In this document: positions 27,470 to 38,114 of the stretch, piece after piece
Layout: each line of letters opens with the position of its first letter
How positions within the stretch are numbered: position 1 is the first letter of the stretch
NCBI RefSeq assembly: GCF_900460535.1
Contig: NZ_UHIL01000002.1
Span: 1,488,001-1,552,000, forward strand
Reading direction: 5' to 3'
Source of the DNA: Vibrio parahaemolyticus
GTDB taxonomy: Bacteria; Pseudomonadota; Gammaproteobacteria; Enterobacterales; Vibrionaceae
DNA: 64,000 nucleotides
Notes under the pieces: generated by a model
Told to the model about the DNA's origin: nothing
What the model saw: only the letters and a program-made list of their open reading frames with translations
Database searches by the model: none
Made by a program: the position numbers and the translations under genes

Positions 27470-27994
27470 TTATGTGCAAGGATTAATTCTTAGAGTATAA
27501 GTTTCATTTTCTCGCATTGGTGGGCCATAAATGATGCTACATTTTTCCTTTGACGCCGTTTTATCATCTCTTGCCATCACGGCTACGAGCCTATCTTTTT
27601 CAAAAGTTTCAATCTTCCAATCAGATGAGCCATGTTGATTTTCTAATTCAACCACAAGCAATCCTAAAGCAGTTTCGTCTGCATCAGGGTATCCGTATAA
27701 GAAGACGCATCGCTTATTACTACCAATATTACAGCCATCGAAAGGCAAATCAGCTTTAGTGAATTTGTTGTCAAAATTAGCCACATATGCGTCGCTCTCT
27801 AATCCGGCGATGGCCATTTTTCCGTAACCAATCCCCAACGCCGACTCAATGGCACCTTTCATACCTTCTAAGCGGGCTTCGCGAGCATCGTTTTGTAAGT
27901 TTAAAAAACGTGGTGCGGCGGTGACAGCAAGAATGCCGAGTATCACAATCACCACTACTAACTCAATTAGAGTAAATCCAGTCTGTTTTTTCAT
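27470..27994 (-). CDS. MshA-like type IV pilin
   Basis: Using ATG 27994 the protein is 174 residues and starts [20 protein letters not shown], with a short type IVa leader and cleavage at G^F, Glu5 and a long N-terminal helix. The run [18 protein letters not shown] is typical of Vibrio MSHA pilins. Three Cys in the body and one at the C-terminus (INPCT) could form pilin disulfides. No assembly genes surround it, so it would have to use MSHA machinery encoded elsewhere. The 5' extension to 28102 is probably not translated. Confidence 0.86.
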   Translation of the reverse strand: MKKQTGFTLIELVVVIVILGILAVTAAPRFLNLQNDAREARLEGMKGAIESALGIGYGKMAIAGLESDAYVANFDNKFTKADLPFDGCNIGSNKRCVFLYGYPDADETALGLLVVELENQHGSSDWKIETFEKDRLVAVMARDDKTASKEKCSIIYGPPMRENETYTLRINPCT

Positions 27995-28371
27995 ATTATT
28001 TTCACAGCAAGTTAAAGGTAAAAAAGTAAATAACTGTACGCTTTTTTGTTGTGGAAATAAGTACAGTATTGATAAAAGGGTCAGCATTATAGAGCGATGC
28101 AAAATAAAGCGCTAGAGCTCGACATCAATCATTTTGATGATTTTATCAACGGCATATGTGTTGTTTTGGTGTACAGTGCATTCAGTTTTCTGTAAGAAAA
28201 GCCTTACGTTGGTAGTGAGGTTAGCGAAAATGAATGTTGTCTAAAAACAGACAAATAGATTGTCTTTTCATGGTCATTGAGGAATGCTACGCAAGGCGGG
28301 GTTAGGCAACCATCTCGAAATGCGATAAGTCTAGCGCCCTTATTGATCATCTGAATATAAGAACAATCTAG
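27995..28371. other. Intergenic region between pilin and tauE
   Basis: No gene or recognised RNA is evident. Short hairpins occur (TGTCT-AAAAAC-AGACA near 28238, GGTT-AGGC-AACC at about 28302), but I cannot assign them. The region should hold promoters for the two divergent genes. Confidence 0.3.
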
Positions 28372-29094
28372 ATGGAATTTGATTCGGTTAACTTGCTTGC
28401 GATGGGACTGATTTTTCTCGGTTCTTTTGTCCAAACTGCGATTGGTTTTGGCTTAGCCATTGTGGCCGCGCCATTGCTCATTCTATGGGCGCCCGAATAT
28501 GTGCCTGCACCTATCTGTTTGGTCGCGTTGTTTATTTCGATCATGAATGCGCTGAAACACCGCAGTAGCGTCGAAATCGGTGGTTTAAAAATGGCATTGA
28601 TTGGCCGAGTTCCCGGTTCTATTGCTGGTGGCTTCATGCTGTTCTTTGTCTCCACTCAAGCACTGACGTTGTGGATCGGTTTACTCGTTCTATTCGCGGT
28701 TATCGTCAGTGTGCTTCCGTTTCGTATTGAACCAACACCTCAGCGTATGACGTTAGCTGGATTTTTCTCCGGTTTGTTTGGTACCAGCTCGGCAATCGGT
28801 GGCCCTCCGATGGCATTGCTATTGCAGCATCAAGAAGCGAACCAGTTACGCGGTAACTTGTCGGCATTTTTCGTATTCAGTTCTATCATCTCTCTGGTGG
28901 TTCAAATCCCAGCGGGCTTCTTTACGTTGCATCATCTTGTGATTACGATTCCGTTGCTACCAGCTGCCGGGCTAGGGTATTGGCTGGCGATGAAAACGAC
29001 GCAATCGCTGCCGAAAGAAAAGATTCGTTTTGGTGCGTTACTGCTGTGTTTTGTTAGTGGCTTTACGGCAGTCGTACAAGGGCTGAACCTGTAA
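28372..29094 (+). CDS. TauE/SafE-family membrane exporter
   Basis: This 240-residue protein has about eight hydrophobic helices and the TauE/SafE pattern of two repeated halves: SFVQTAIGFGLAIVAAPLL near residue 20 and GFFSGLFGTSSAIGGPPMALLL near 125-150. The family exports sulfite, organosulfonates and related anions; the substrate here is not known. No clear ribosome site precedes the ATG. It is followed in the same direction by rarD after 88 bases. Confidence 0.88.
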   Translation: MEFDSVNLLAMGLIFLGSFVQTAIGFGLAIVAAPLLILWAPEYVPAPICLVALFISIMNALKHRSSVEIGGLKMALIGRVPGSIAGGFMLFFVSTQALTLWIGLLVLFAVIVSVLPFRIEPTPQRMTLAGFFSGLFGTSSAIGGPPMALLLQHQEANQLRGNLSAFFVFSSIISLVVQIPAGFFTLHHLVITIPLLPAAGLGYWLAMKTTQSLPKEKIRFGALLLCFVSGFTAVVQGLNL

Positions 29095-29182
29095 CAATTA
29101 GGCGCGATGATAATCACTTTACAAACGCCTTTTGCGCTATAAAATCGCGTCACTTTTTCTTCATCTCAATGAGCAATAGCCT

Positions 29183-30088
29183 ATGAATCATCGTCACTAC
29201 GGCAATTTTATGGCTGCGTTATCCTTCGTTATTTGGGGATTACTGCCGGTTTACTACCGTTTTCTTCCTAATGCTGCAATGGATGAGTTGCTGGCATGGC
29301 GCATTATTGGCTCGGTACCCGTAGGGATTCTTATCGTCTACGCGGTGACTCGCCATTGGCCAAATTGGTCACAGGTGTGGCGAGATAAAAAGTCTCTTTG
29401 GTATGCCTTTGTGGCAAGTAGCCTAATGTGTATTTCTTGGAGTGCATTTACGTGGGCGTTGACTCACCATCGAGTGATTGATGCAAGCTTGGGCTTTTTC
29501 ATCGGGCCACTTGTGTCTGTCGCTTTAGGTGTATTTGTTTTGGGAGACAAGCTTTCTAAGGGGCAATTAATTGCAATATTGCTCGCAACTTGTGGCGTGT
29601 TATACCAAGTGTTTCAATACGGGCAGCTACCGTTTGTTGCCTTAACAATGGGGCTTTTCTTTGCGCTTTATGGACTCTACAAAAAGAAAATCAACTACGA
29701 TTGGAGCACAACATTGTTTATTGAAGCACTTGTTCTTGCGCCGTTTGCGTTGGGATATTTGCTGTTCAAACAATGGACGACTGGCGAGCTTGCTTCTTCC
29801 GTTGATACGACAACTTTATTGCTTTACTTCGGCAGCGCGCCAATCACGATTCTGCCTTTGATCTTCTACTCAATCGCGATTCGTATTACAAACTTATCGA
29901 CGGTTGGCTTGATGCAATACATAGAGCCGAGCTTGCAGTTTATTCTTGCTGTCGTGTTCTTTGGGGAGCTATTCGATGACGTTAAAGCGGTTACGTTTGC
30001 CTTTATCTGGGTGGGTTTGTTGCTCACGATCTTCGAAGGCGTTGCGAAAGGAATAAAGCGTAAAAAGTTGGCTAATCATTCGGTGTAG
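29183..30088 (+). CDS. rarD: RarD protein, EamA/DMT superfamily
   Basis: This 301-residue protein has ten predicted membrane helices and RarD-specific stretches: GNFMAALSFVIWGLLPVYYRFL at the N-terminus, WALTHHRVIDASLGFFIGPLVSVALG (about 90-115), and IRITNLSTVGLMQYIEPSLQFILA near 240. RarD was named for a chloramphenicol-sensitivity locus in Pseudomonas, but its substrate is uncertain. A strong terminator lies 78 bases downstream. Confidence 0.9.
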   Translation: MNHRHYGNFMAALSFVIWGLLPVYYRFLPNAAMDELLAWRIIGSVPVGILIVYAVTRHWPNWSQVWRDKKSLWYAFVASSLMCISWSAFTWALTHHRVIDASLGFFIGPLVSVALGVFVLGDKLSKGQLIAILLATCGVLYQVFQYGQLPFVALTMGLFFALYGLYKKKINYDWSTTLFIEALVLAPFALGYLLFKQWTTGELASSVDTTTLLLYFGSAPITILPLIFYSIAIRITNLSTVGLMQYIEPSLQFILAVVFFGELFDDVKAVTFAFIWVGLLLTIFEGVAKGIKRKKLANHSV

Positions 30089-30165
30089 GTTGAATCCGGT
30101 TTAAACCAAATTTGGGCCAACCACGCTCGTTTTAGTTCATTGTGCATCCAAGTAAAACCAAACAT

Positions 30166-30193
30166 AAAAGCGCTCAGTCGAGCGCTTTTTTTA
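30166..30193 (+). terminator. Terminator after rarD
   Basis: 10-bp perfect stem AAAAGCGCTC / GAGCGCTTTT, loop AGTC, then a T run. Confidence 0.88.
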
Positions 30194-30293
30194 TCACTGA
30201 AATTCAAGTTATGAATAGCGATGTTTTTCATTATTCGGCATCTTGAAGTTACTTAGGTATAGTGAATAGGTATCTGAATAGAAAGGACTCAAC

Positions 30294-30680
30294 ATGATCA
30301 CTGCACTTTATGCCAGTATTCTGGCTCTACTTTTAGTTTGGTTAGCGTTTCAAGTCATCAAACAAAGGCGCCTTAACAAGGTTGCGTACGCAGATGGCGG
30401 CGTAGAAGCACTGCAAATTGCCCGCAGCGCACAAAGTAACGCAAGCGAATACATACCCATTACGCTAATTCTTATGGCGTTGTTAGAGTTTAACGGCGCA
30501 GCACCCATTTGGATTCATCTTACCGGTATTATCTTTGTAATTGGCCGCATCATTCATGCCAGAGGTATCCTACAAGAGAGTTTTAAAGGAAGAGTGAAGG
30601 GCATGCAGCTGACGTTTCTCGTGATTGTGTCTCTTGTGGTTTTGAATATGTTCTACTTCCCTTACGGAAAATTGTGGTAA
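30294..30680 (+). CDS. MAPEG-family membrane protein
   Basis: This 128-residue protein has four membrane helices and the MAPEG pattern: an early RARxAQxN-like motif (QIARSAQSNASEYIP, about 42-56) and GRIIHARGIL near 85. Bacterial MAPEG proteins are related to microsomal glutathione transferases, though the substrate is usually unknown. GAAAGGAC precedes the ATG. It lies between the rarD terminator and the qrr region. Confidence 0.88.
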   Translation: MITALYASILALLLVWLAFQVIKQRRLNKVAYADGGVEALQIARSAQSNASEYIPITLILMALLEFNGAAPIWIHLTGIIFVIGRIIHARGILQESFKGRVKGMQLTFLVIVSLVVLNMFYFPYGKLW

Positions 30681-30710
30681 GTCTAATAAGTTCCTACAGC
30701 GCGAATCTGT

Positions 30711-30744
30711 TTGCGAATTGCTAAATCGAGTTTGCAAATTGCAA
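30711..30744 (+). promoter_or_regulatory. Two LuxO-type enhancer sites upstream of qrr
   Basis: TTGCAAATTGCAA at 30732-30744 is a perfect TTGCA-N3-TGCAA dyad. TTGCGAATTGCTA at 30711-30723 matches 8 of those 10 positions. They are 21 bases apart, two helical turns, and about 85 bases upstream of the -24/-12 promoter, as expected for LuxO enhancers. Confidence 0.78.
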
Positions 30745-30828
30745 TGAAAACTGTGAGCAAACAGTCGCTATTGATGAAGTTTTAATGAAATTGATTAAAT
30801 ATCAGCCTGTTTCTATGCGCTTTAAAGT

Positions 30829-30844
30829 TGGCACGCCTCATGCT
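30829..30844 (+). promoter_or_regulatory. Sigma-54 promoter of qrr
   Basis: TGGCACG-N4-ATGCT. The GG (30830-30831) and GC (30842-30843) are exactly 12 bases apart, and the predicted +1 falls on T30855, the first base of the Qrr sequence. Confidence 0.88.
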
Positions 30845-30854
30845 TTAGTACTAC

Positions 30855-30961
30855 TGACCCTTTCTAAGCCGAGGGTCACCTAGCCAACTGACGTTGTTAG
30901 TGAACCCAATTGTTCACAAGTATATACAGCCAATCACACACCTTGTGGTTGGCTTTTTTTT
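30855..30961 (+). ncRNA. qrr: Qrr quorum-regulatory small RNA
   Basis: A Hfq-dependent Qrr sRNA of about 107 nt. It begins TGACCC, pairs with GGGTCA (30873-30878) as the first stem, and then carries the family's highly conserved core (30879-30904, CTAGCCAACTGACG followed by TTGTTAGTGAA). A second hairpin, GTGAAC / GTTCAC, follows. It ends in a Rho-independent hairpin, AGCCAATCAC / GTGGTTGGCT, with a T run. In Vibrio, phosphorylated LuxO with sigma-54 activates qrr genes at low cell density, and Qrr sRNAs then control luxR/hapR-type and aphA mRNAs. Which numbered Qrr this is cannot be told from the window. Confidence 0.96.
30928..30961 (+). terminator. Qrr terminator
   Basis: 10-bp stem AGCCAATCAC / GTGGTTGGCT with one G-U pair and a 7-base loop, followed by T7. 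It is the 3' end of the Qrr RNA. Confidence 0.92.
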
Positions 30962-31067
30962 ATCTTCAGGTTTCCTATCTCTACACGCTATTAGGGTGTT
31001 TGCCTTATCGAATAAAACCAACAAGTGTGATAACTTGCGCGCGGTTTAAATGTAATTGGTTGTATTA

Positions 31068-31607
31068 ATGAAGAAAACAATACGTGTAGTAGGTGTGGCA
31101 TCTTTACTGTGCTGTCAGTCGGTTAATGCGATGAGCGAAAAAGACTGGGACGTTCTAACGGATATTGGCACTTACGGTTTAGTGGCAACCGCTGCAGCTG
31201 TGCCAGCTTATAAAGGCGATTGGGAAGGGTTCTGGCAAGCAGGATTGAGCATTGGCACTGCTTCTGGTGTTGGTTTGATTGGTAAAAACACCATCGATGA
31301 AGAACGCCCAGATAAAAGTGACAACGACAGCTTTCCATCCAACCACACTGCAAACGCATTTGCTTCTGCGACCAACCTTTACTTGCGTTATGGATGGGAA
31401 GCCGGACTTCCTGCATACAGCATGGCAGCGTTAGTGGGCGTCGGCCGTGTTGAAGCCAAGAAACACTACTGGCGAGACGTGTTGGCAGGCGCGGCTTTAG
31501 GCACGTTGAGTGCTTATATTTTTACTGATGCGTATGACGAAAATGTACAGCTTGTACCTTGGGTGACCAGCGAGGATGCGGGTATCTCCATCACTTATCG
31601 TTGGTAA
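31068..31607 (+). CDS. PAP2-family phosphatase
   Basis: This 179-residue exported or membrane protein has a signal-like N-terminus (VVGVASLLCCQSVNA). The three PAP2 motifs are visible: KNTIDEERP (KX6RP), FPSNHTA (the PSGH variant PSNH), and GRVEAKKHYWRDVLAG (the RX5HX3D block). The family dephosphorylates lipid phosphates or related substrates, probably at the membrane or in the periplasm. ATG 31068 is preferred to the upstream TTG 31056. It shares a terminator with the convergent gene. Confidence 0.88.
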   Translation: MKKTIRVVGVASLLCCQSVNAMSEKDWDVLTDIGTYGLVATAAAVPAYKGDWEGFWQAGLSIGTASGVGLIGKNTIDEERPDKSDNDSFPSNHTANAFASATNLYLRYGWEAGLPAYSMAALVGVGRVEAKKHYWRDVLAGAALGTLSAYIFTDAYDENVQLVPWVTSEDAGISITYRW

Positions 31608-31639
31608 GGATATGAGTTAGATATATGAATCGAATGAAA

Positions 31640-31670
31640 AAAGCCTCGGAAATGTCCGAGGCTTTGTTGT
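31640..31670. terminator. Bidirectional terminator
   Basis: Perfect 10-bp stem AAAGCCTCGG / CCGAGGCTTT, with T-rich flanks on both sides, between convergent genes. Confidence 0.88.
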
Positions 31671-31682
31671 TTATGAAGTTAC

Positions 31683-33050
31683 TTAGAACTGCGCTTTAAT
31701 CCAGATCATACGGTGGTCAGATGAAACATCTTTACCATTACCGTATTTGCCGATGCGCGAATCGTTAAACAGTTTACGACCTTCTTCATAAGATGCAGAC
31801 CAGTAAACGCCGGAATCAACCACGTTTAAGTTTGCAGAAGGCAAGGCGTAGTCTACACCTAAACCAAATGTTGAAGTGATACGGTTCGGATATGGGTGAG
31901 TTGAGCTCTTTTCAACGGCGTGTTCAGCTGCGCCAAAGCTTGTTGGGTACAGGTTGCCGTTCATCACGTCTTGGTTAACCAGCGGATCACTATGCAGCTC
32001 TTGCATGATAGAGCTAATACCATCGCCAGCAACTGGATCGAGGTTTTGGTCGCCCATCATGACGAATTTAGCACCGCTCGCCAAGCCACCTTGTTTGCCT
32101 GCATCGTCGTAGAAAAATTCTTTTCCTTGGATGTAATGGTGCCAAAATTCCACTTCCGCTGCGTTTTGCGCTTGGTTTTTACCTGGATCGAAAACTGGTG
32201 GTGTAGGGTGCGACATCAGAAGATGAACAACCTCATTACCATTGCTGGTCGGGATGATAATTGGTGCATCTACGTGGTTTTTAGAAGAGAGGCGTACTTG
32301 AGCCCATTCCTCTGCAGAGTACCACTCATCGCCACACTTCATATTGTCTGGAATTTTTTGTGAGCCGTCACAGATAGTAATGGTTGGGATTTTCGCGCCT
32401 TCTAAATCTTTCCATTTAAACTCTTGGAAGGTTCGTGTATTTGCCGTATCAATTTTGTACTTAGACATTAGGGCAAAGGCGTATTGGCCATGGTACATGC
32501 CAAAGCCCCATGCATCCCCCGGCATTTGGCCGGCAGTGCCGTTGTTGTCGAGGTCAAAATCGCTCAACAAACCTGTGTTGGTAGAATAAGACTCCGCGTA
32601 AGGGTATTCGATAGGTTCGAGGTTTGCTTCTTCGCCCGCGCCATCGAGACTTTGTGCAACAGACAGGTAGTTCTTTTGGAAGCCTTCAAGGGCTGCTTTG
32701 TCTTCGCCTGTTCCGTCGTTGTTGTATTCCGCCATCATCAGTACATCAGGGCGATTCTTTTGAATGATCGCAGCAACGTTGCGAATTTGAATGACCTTTT
32801 CCGCAGTGGTTTTGTCTTCAGCTGCGATGGAGCCGTCTAAATAGGCTGTAACCAATGCAGCTTGCTGCGCTGGTTCAATTTGCATTTCATTTACTAAAGC
32901 TTCGAAGGTCGCACGGTCAAAAGAGAGGTTGTAGGTGGCAATCTTTACTTCTGTTGGCTGAACGTTTACGTATTTCGTGTCGTCGTCATTGCAGCCAGTC
33001 AGTAAAGCAGCACCGATAAGGAGAGCGAGAGAAGTTTTAATTGTTTTCAT
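31683..33050 (-). CDS. Endonuclease/exonuclease/phosphatase-family lipoprotein
   Basis: ATG 33050 gives 455 residues; an extra 11 codons upstream are unlikely. The signal peptide ends in lipobox LLTGC. The mature part has EEP-fold signatures: VKIATYNLSFD near the N-terminus, PDVLMMAEYNNDG with the metal-binding Glu, MMGDQNLDP with Asp-Gln-Asn, and the C-terminal SSDHRMIW with the catalytic Asp-His. Substrates could be nucleic acid or phosphoesters outside the cytoplasm; the sequence alone does not decide. Confidence 0.87.
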   Translation of the reverse strand: MKTIKTSLALLIGAALLTGCNDDDTKYVNVQPTEVKIATYNLSFDRATFEALVNEMQIEPAQQAALVTAYLDGSIAAEDKTTAEKVIQIRNVAAIIQKNRPDVLMMAEYNNDGTGEDKAALEGFQKNYLSVAQSLDGAGEEANLEPIEYPYAESYSTNTGLLSDFDLDNNGTAGQMPGDAWGFGMYHGQYAFALMSKYKIDTANTRTFQEFKWKDLEGAKIPTITICDGSQKIPDNMKCGDEWYSAEEWAQVRLSSKNHVDAPIIIPTSNGNEVVHLLMSHPTPPVFDPGKNQAQNAAEVEFWHHYIQGKEFFYDDAGKQGGLASGAKFVMMGDQNLDPVAGDGISSIMQELHSDPLVNQDVMNGNLYPTSFGAAEHAVEKSSTHPYPNRITSTFGLGVDYALPSANLNVVDSGVYWSASYEEGRKLFNDSRIGKYGNGKDVSSDHRMIWIKAQF

Positions 33051-35506
<2,456 letters not shown>

Positions 35507-35524
35507 CGACAAAGCATATTTCCT

Positions 35525-35556
35525 AAGGCTCTGAAATTCTCAGAGCCTTATTTTTC
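35525..35556 (+). terminator. Terminator of the M4 protease gene
   Basis: 10-bp stem AAGGCTCTGA / TCAGAGCCTT, 5-base loop, then ATTTTTC. Confidence 0.9.
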
Positions 35557-35595
35557 TCTTACGAACTTTTGATTATACTCGAGGGCCACACAGAA

Positions 35596-35640
35596 GTGAG
35601 GACGACCTCACCGCTCTATCTTTTCTCGGGGACGACCCCA
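35596..35640 (+). promoter_or_regulatory. Guanidine-II riboswitch (mini-ykkC)
   Basis: Two adjacent hairpins each carry an ACGA loop: GTGAGG-ACGA-CCTCAC (35596-35611) and GGGG-ACGA-CCCC (35628-35639). Paired stems with ACGR tetraloops are the defining feature of the guanidine-II class. It ends 20 bases before the start of a SugE/Gdx gene, so ligand binding probably exposes the ribosome site. Confidence 0.93.
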
Positions 35641-35660
35641 ATCTCGTTGGGAAATATGAC

Positions 35661-35975
35661 ATGGCTTGGGGAATTCTCTTCATTGCGGGCTTGTGTGAAA
35701 TCGCATGGGCTGTCGGTCTTAAATATTCACAAGGGTTTACCAAATTTGGCGCTTCGGCGTTCACCATCGTTTTTATGTTGTTGAGCTTTTGGCTGCTTGG
35801 TATCGCGTTAAGAACCTTACCTTTAGGCATCGCTTATGGCGTCTGGGTTGGCATTGGTGCAATAGGCACGGCAATCGTCGGTATCTACTTGTTCAATGAG
35901 CCAGCAACGCTAATTAAAGCACTGAGTTTATTGATGATTGTGGCAGGTATTGCAGGGTTAAAAATCTCTGCTTAA
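35661..35975 (+). CDS. sugE: SugE/Gdx small multidrug-resistance family guanidinium exporter
   Basis: This 104-residue protein has four helices, as in the SMR family. The N-terminal MAWGILFIAGLCEIAWAVGLKY pattern has the membrane Glu (residue 13) that drives proton-coupled export. GVWVGIGAIGTAIVG is the Gdx-like central helix. With a guanidine-II riboswitch in front, guanidinium is the expected substrate rather than broad drugs. A shared terminator follows. Confidence 0.93.
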   Translation: MAWGILFIAGLCEIAWAVGLKYSQGFTKFGASAFTIVFMLLSFWLLGIALRTLPLGIAYGVWVGIGAIGTAIVGIYLFNEPATLIKALSLLMIVAGIAGLKISA

Positions 35976-35996
35976 CGCCGGGTTAAACATAAAAGA

Positions 35997-36024
35997 AAAG
36001 CCAGAGTCGACTCTGGCTTTGTTG
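35997..36024. terminator. Bidirectional terminator after sugE
   Basis: 10-bp stem AAAGCCAGAG / CTCTGGCTTT, loop TCGA, between convergent genes. Confidence 0.87.
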
Positions 36025-36058
36025 CATTTAAATATCTTGCCCGTTTGGGATGGAGGCG

Positions 36059-36964
36059 TTAAGCGCTGCGCTTAATAAAAGGCAACCGTAAATGATGGCC
36101 GAACACATTGATCAATGCGCCCGCTACAATTAACGCGCCGCCAATGTATGTCCATAGTGATGGAAGTTCGCCAAAGAACACAATGCCTAACAGTACCGAA
36201 AAGACTATCTGCACGTAAGAGTAGGCTGATGCTTTACCTGCTTGTTGAGTTTGCATCGCCTTAGTCAGCCCAAGTTGACCAATTTGAGTGAACACGCCGA
36301 CCAATACCAACATACACGTCAGGTAAAGATCTGGCATGACAAAGTTATCTCCCATAAACAGGATGGACGTTGGTAGCGCCACAAGTGGGAAGTAGAAAAT
36401 GATCACCGAGCTGTCTTCGGTTTGACTGAGCTTTCTTACAATGACATAAGCAATAGAGCTACCAAAAGCACCTAAAATAGCAATCATTACACTGAACATC
36501 GGAAGTGTTTGTGCAGATTCTACGCCGGTTTCTGGCCGAACCATGACGTAGACGCCGAGCAAACATAGCGCAATACAAATGAAGGTTGTGGGCTGAATTC
36601 GCTCTTTCAAAAAAATGACAGCGAGCAGCGCCGTAAATACCGGATGAATGTATTGGAAGATGGTTGCCTCTGCCAAAGGTAACGTGGTCACCGAATAGTA
36701 AACACACATCAGCGCGAAGGTGCCCACCGCGCCACGCGCTAAAAGTAGTGTTTTGTTGTTGCCCCAAACAGAGATTCGTTTTCGTTTCACATCTAAATAA
36801 CTGATCACTAAAGAAACGAGTGCTCTTGCTGCAACGATTTCAAAGACAGGGATACCATGAAGACTGACGTGCTTTACCGTGGCCGACATTAGCGCGAACC
36901 CGAAAGCGGAGAGCACCATAAAGCGCACACCAATGGGAACCATAGTGTTGAGTGAATTAGACAT
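36059..36964 (-). CDS. EamA/DMT-family transporter
   Basis: This has about ten hydrophobic helices and two EamA repeats, with MLVLVGVFTQIGQLGLTKAMQ in the second. The probable product is 301 residues from ATG 36964 (MSNSLNTMVPIG); ATG 36976 and an ATG at 37039 are other options and none has a strong ribosome site. Substrates for this family range from amino acids to metabolites and are not predictable here. Confidence 0.85.
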   Translation of the reverse strand: MSNSLNTMVPIGVRFMVLSAFGFALMSATVKHVSLHGIPVFEIVAARALVSLVISYLDVKRKRISVWGNNKTLLLARGAVGTFALMCVYYSVTTLPLAEATIFQYIHPVFTALLAVIFLKERIQPTTFICIALCLLGVYVMVRPETGVESAQTLPMFSVMIAILGAFGSSIAYVIVRKLSQTEDSSVIIFYFPLVALPTSILFMGDNFVMPDLYLTCMLVLVGVFTQIGQLGLTKAMQTQQAGKASAYSYVQIVFSVLLGIVFFGELPSLWTYIGGALIVAGALINVFGHHLRLPFIKRSA

Positions 36965-37147
36965 TTTACTGCTCATTTGTTGCGACAGATCGCACTTTAG
37001 CATACTCAACAGACAAAATGATCGGCGGCATTCAAACATCTCTGCCGAGAGAAAGAATAAGCGGTAGACTGTGGGTTCTCAATCAACCTATCTTTCTTTC
37101 GCGCATGGAGCGCATCTAGGAAATATCTAGATATTTAAGGAGCATAC

Positions 37148-37606
37148 ATGATCCCAATACAAGCGACGCATGTCTCTGGCGTTGTCATCTCTCGAATTGA
37201 TGGCGTAGATAAAATTCTGTTACTCAAACGCGTTAAAGGCGGGTATTGGTGCCATGTGGCTGGTGGTGTAGAGGCTGGTGAAACAGGATGGCAAACCATT
37301 CTGAGAGAGCTAAAAGAAGAGACGCAGATTGACGATGTTGAGTTACATAAGGCGGACTTTTTAGAACAGTTCTACGAAGCGAAGGAGAACCGAATCTTGG
37401 TCATCCCATGCTTTGTGTTATTTTGTCCGCCAAACCAACCTGTGGTGCTTAATGAAGAACACACGGAATATCGCTGGTGTTCGCTGGAAGAAGCAAAGCA
37501 GCTTACGCCGTTTGCCAATCAACATCATCTCTATGATCATGTTTGGCAATACTATGTTGATGTGGAGTCGCTGACACCGTATACATTAATCGAGCAAAAC
37601 AGCTAG
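37148..37606 (+). CDS. Nudix hydrolase
   Basis: This 152-residue protein has a full Nudix box: GGVEAGETGWQTILRELKEE (GX5EX7REXXEE, about 40-60). It hydrolyses nucleoside diphosphates linked to another group; the substrate is unknown. AAGGAG precedes the ATG at good spacing. It begins a three-gene run with two acetyltransferases: the next gene starts 17 bases after its stop. Confidence 0.9.
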   Translation: MIPIQATHVSGVVISRIDGVDKILLLKRVKGGYWCHVAGGVEAGETGWQTILRELKEETQIDDVELHKADFLEQFYEAKENRILVIPCFVLFCPPNQPVVLNEEHTEYRWCSLEEAKQLTPFANQHHLYDHVWQYYVDVESLTPYTLIEQNS

Positions 37607-37623
37607 GAAAGGGCAACAAGGAC

Positions 37624-38109
37624 GTGACTCATAAAATTTCTGTGCGAGCAGCACAAAAGCAGGATTCTGCAACCATCTTAAGATTTGTTAAAGAGTTAGC
37701 TCGTTACGAGCATTTAGAACATGAAGTTAAAGCCAGCGTCGAAGACGTTGATCGAGCGATTTTCGGCGAAGATTCGACGACACACGCAGTGATTTGTTAT
37801 GTGAACGAAGAACCGATAGGATTCGCCGTCTACTTTTTTAACTACTCAACATGGCTTGGAAAGAACGGACTCTACTTGGAAGATCTATATGTTTCTTCTG
37901 AGTACCGAAATGTTGGTGCTGGGAAAGCGTTGTTAAAGCATTTGGCGAATATTGCCGTTGATCGTGGTTGTGGCCGTTTTGAATGGGCTGTATTGGATTG
38001 GAACCAACCCGCGATTGATTTCTATCAGTCAATCGGTGCAGAGCCTCAAGATGAATGGAGGATCTATCGACTGGCGGGAGATGCATTGCAGCGCTTTGCT
38101 AAAGGATGA
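37624..38109 (+). CDS. GNAT acetyltransferase, diamine/SSAT-like
   Basis: This 161-residue GNAT has the acetyl-CoA loop EYRNVGAGKALLKHL and the segments LYLEDLYVSSEYR and FEWAVLDWNQPAIDFYQSIGA. These match the pattern of spermidine/spermine N1-acetyltransferases, so a polyamine or related amine substrate is likely but unproven. The GTG start is preceded by an AAGG stretch at short spacing. It lies in a tight run between the Nudix gene and another GNAT. Confidence 0.85.
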   Translation: MTHKISVRAAQKQDSATILRFVKELARYEHLEHEVKASVEDVDRAIFGEDSTTHAVICYVNEEPIGFAVYFFNYSTWLGKNGLYLEDLYVSSEYRNVGAGKALLKHLANIAVDRGCGRFEWAVLDWNQPAIDFYQSIGAEPQDEWRIYRLAGDALQRFAKG

Positions 38110-38114
38110 TGTGA

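Noticed and set aside
27995..28102. Longer pilin with a 36-residue N-terminal extension
   Set aside because: Type IV prepilin leaders are short; the clear leader starts at ATG 27994.
28303..28309. GTTAGGC resembling an attC half-site upstream of tauE
   Set aside because: No matching complementary half-site at proper distance. The nearest candidate, GTCTAAA, does not pair with it, and no integron genes are present.
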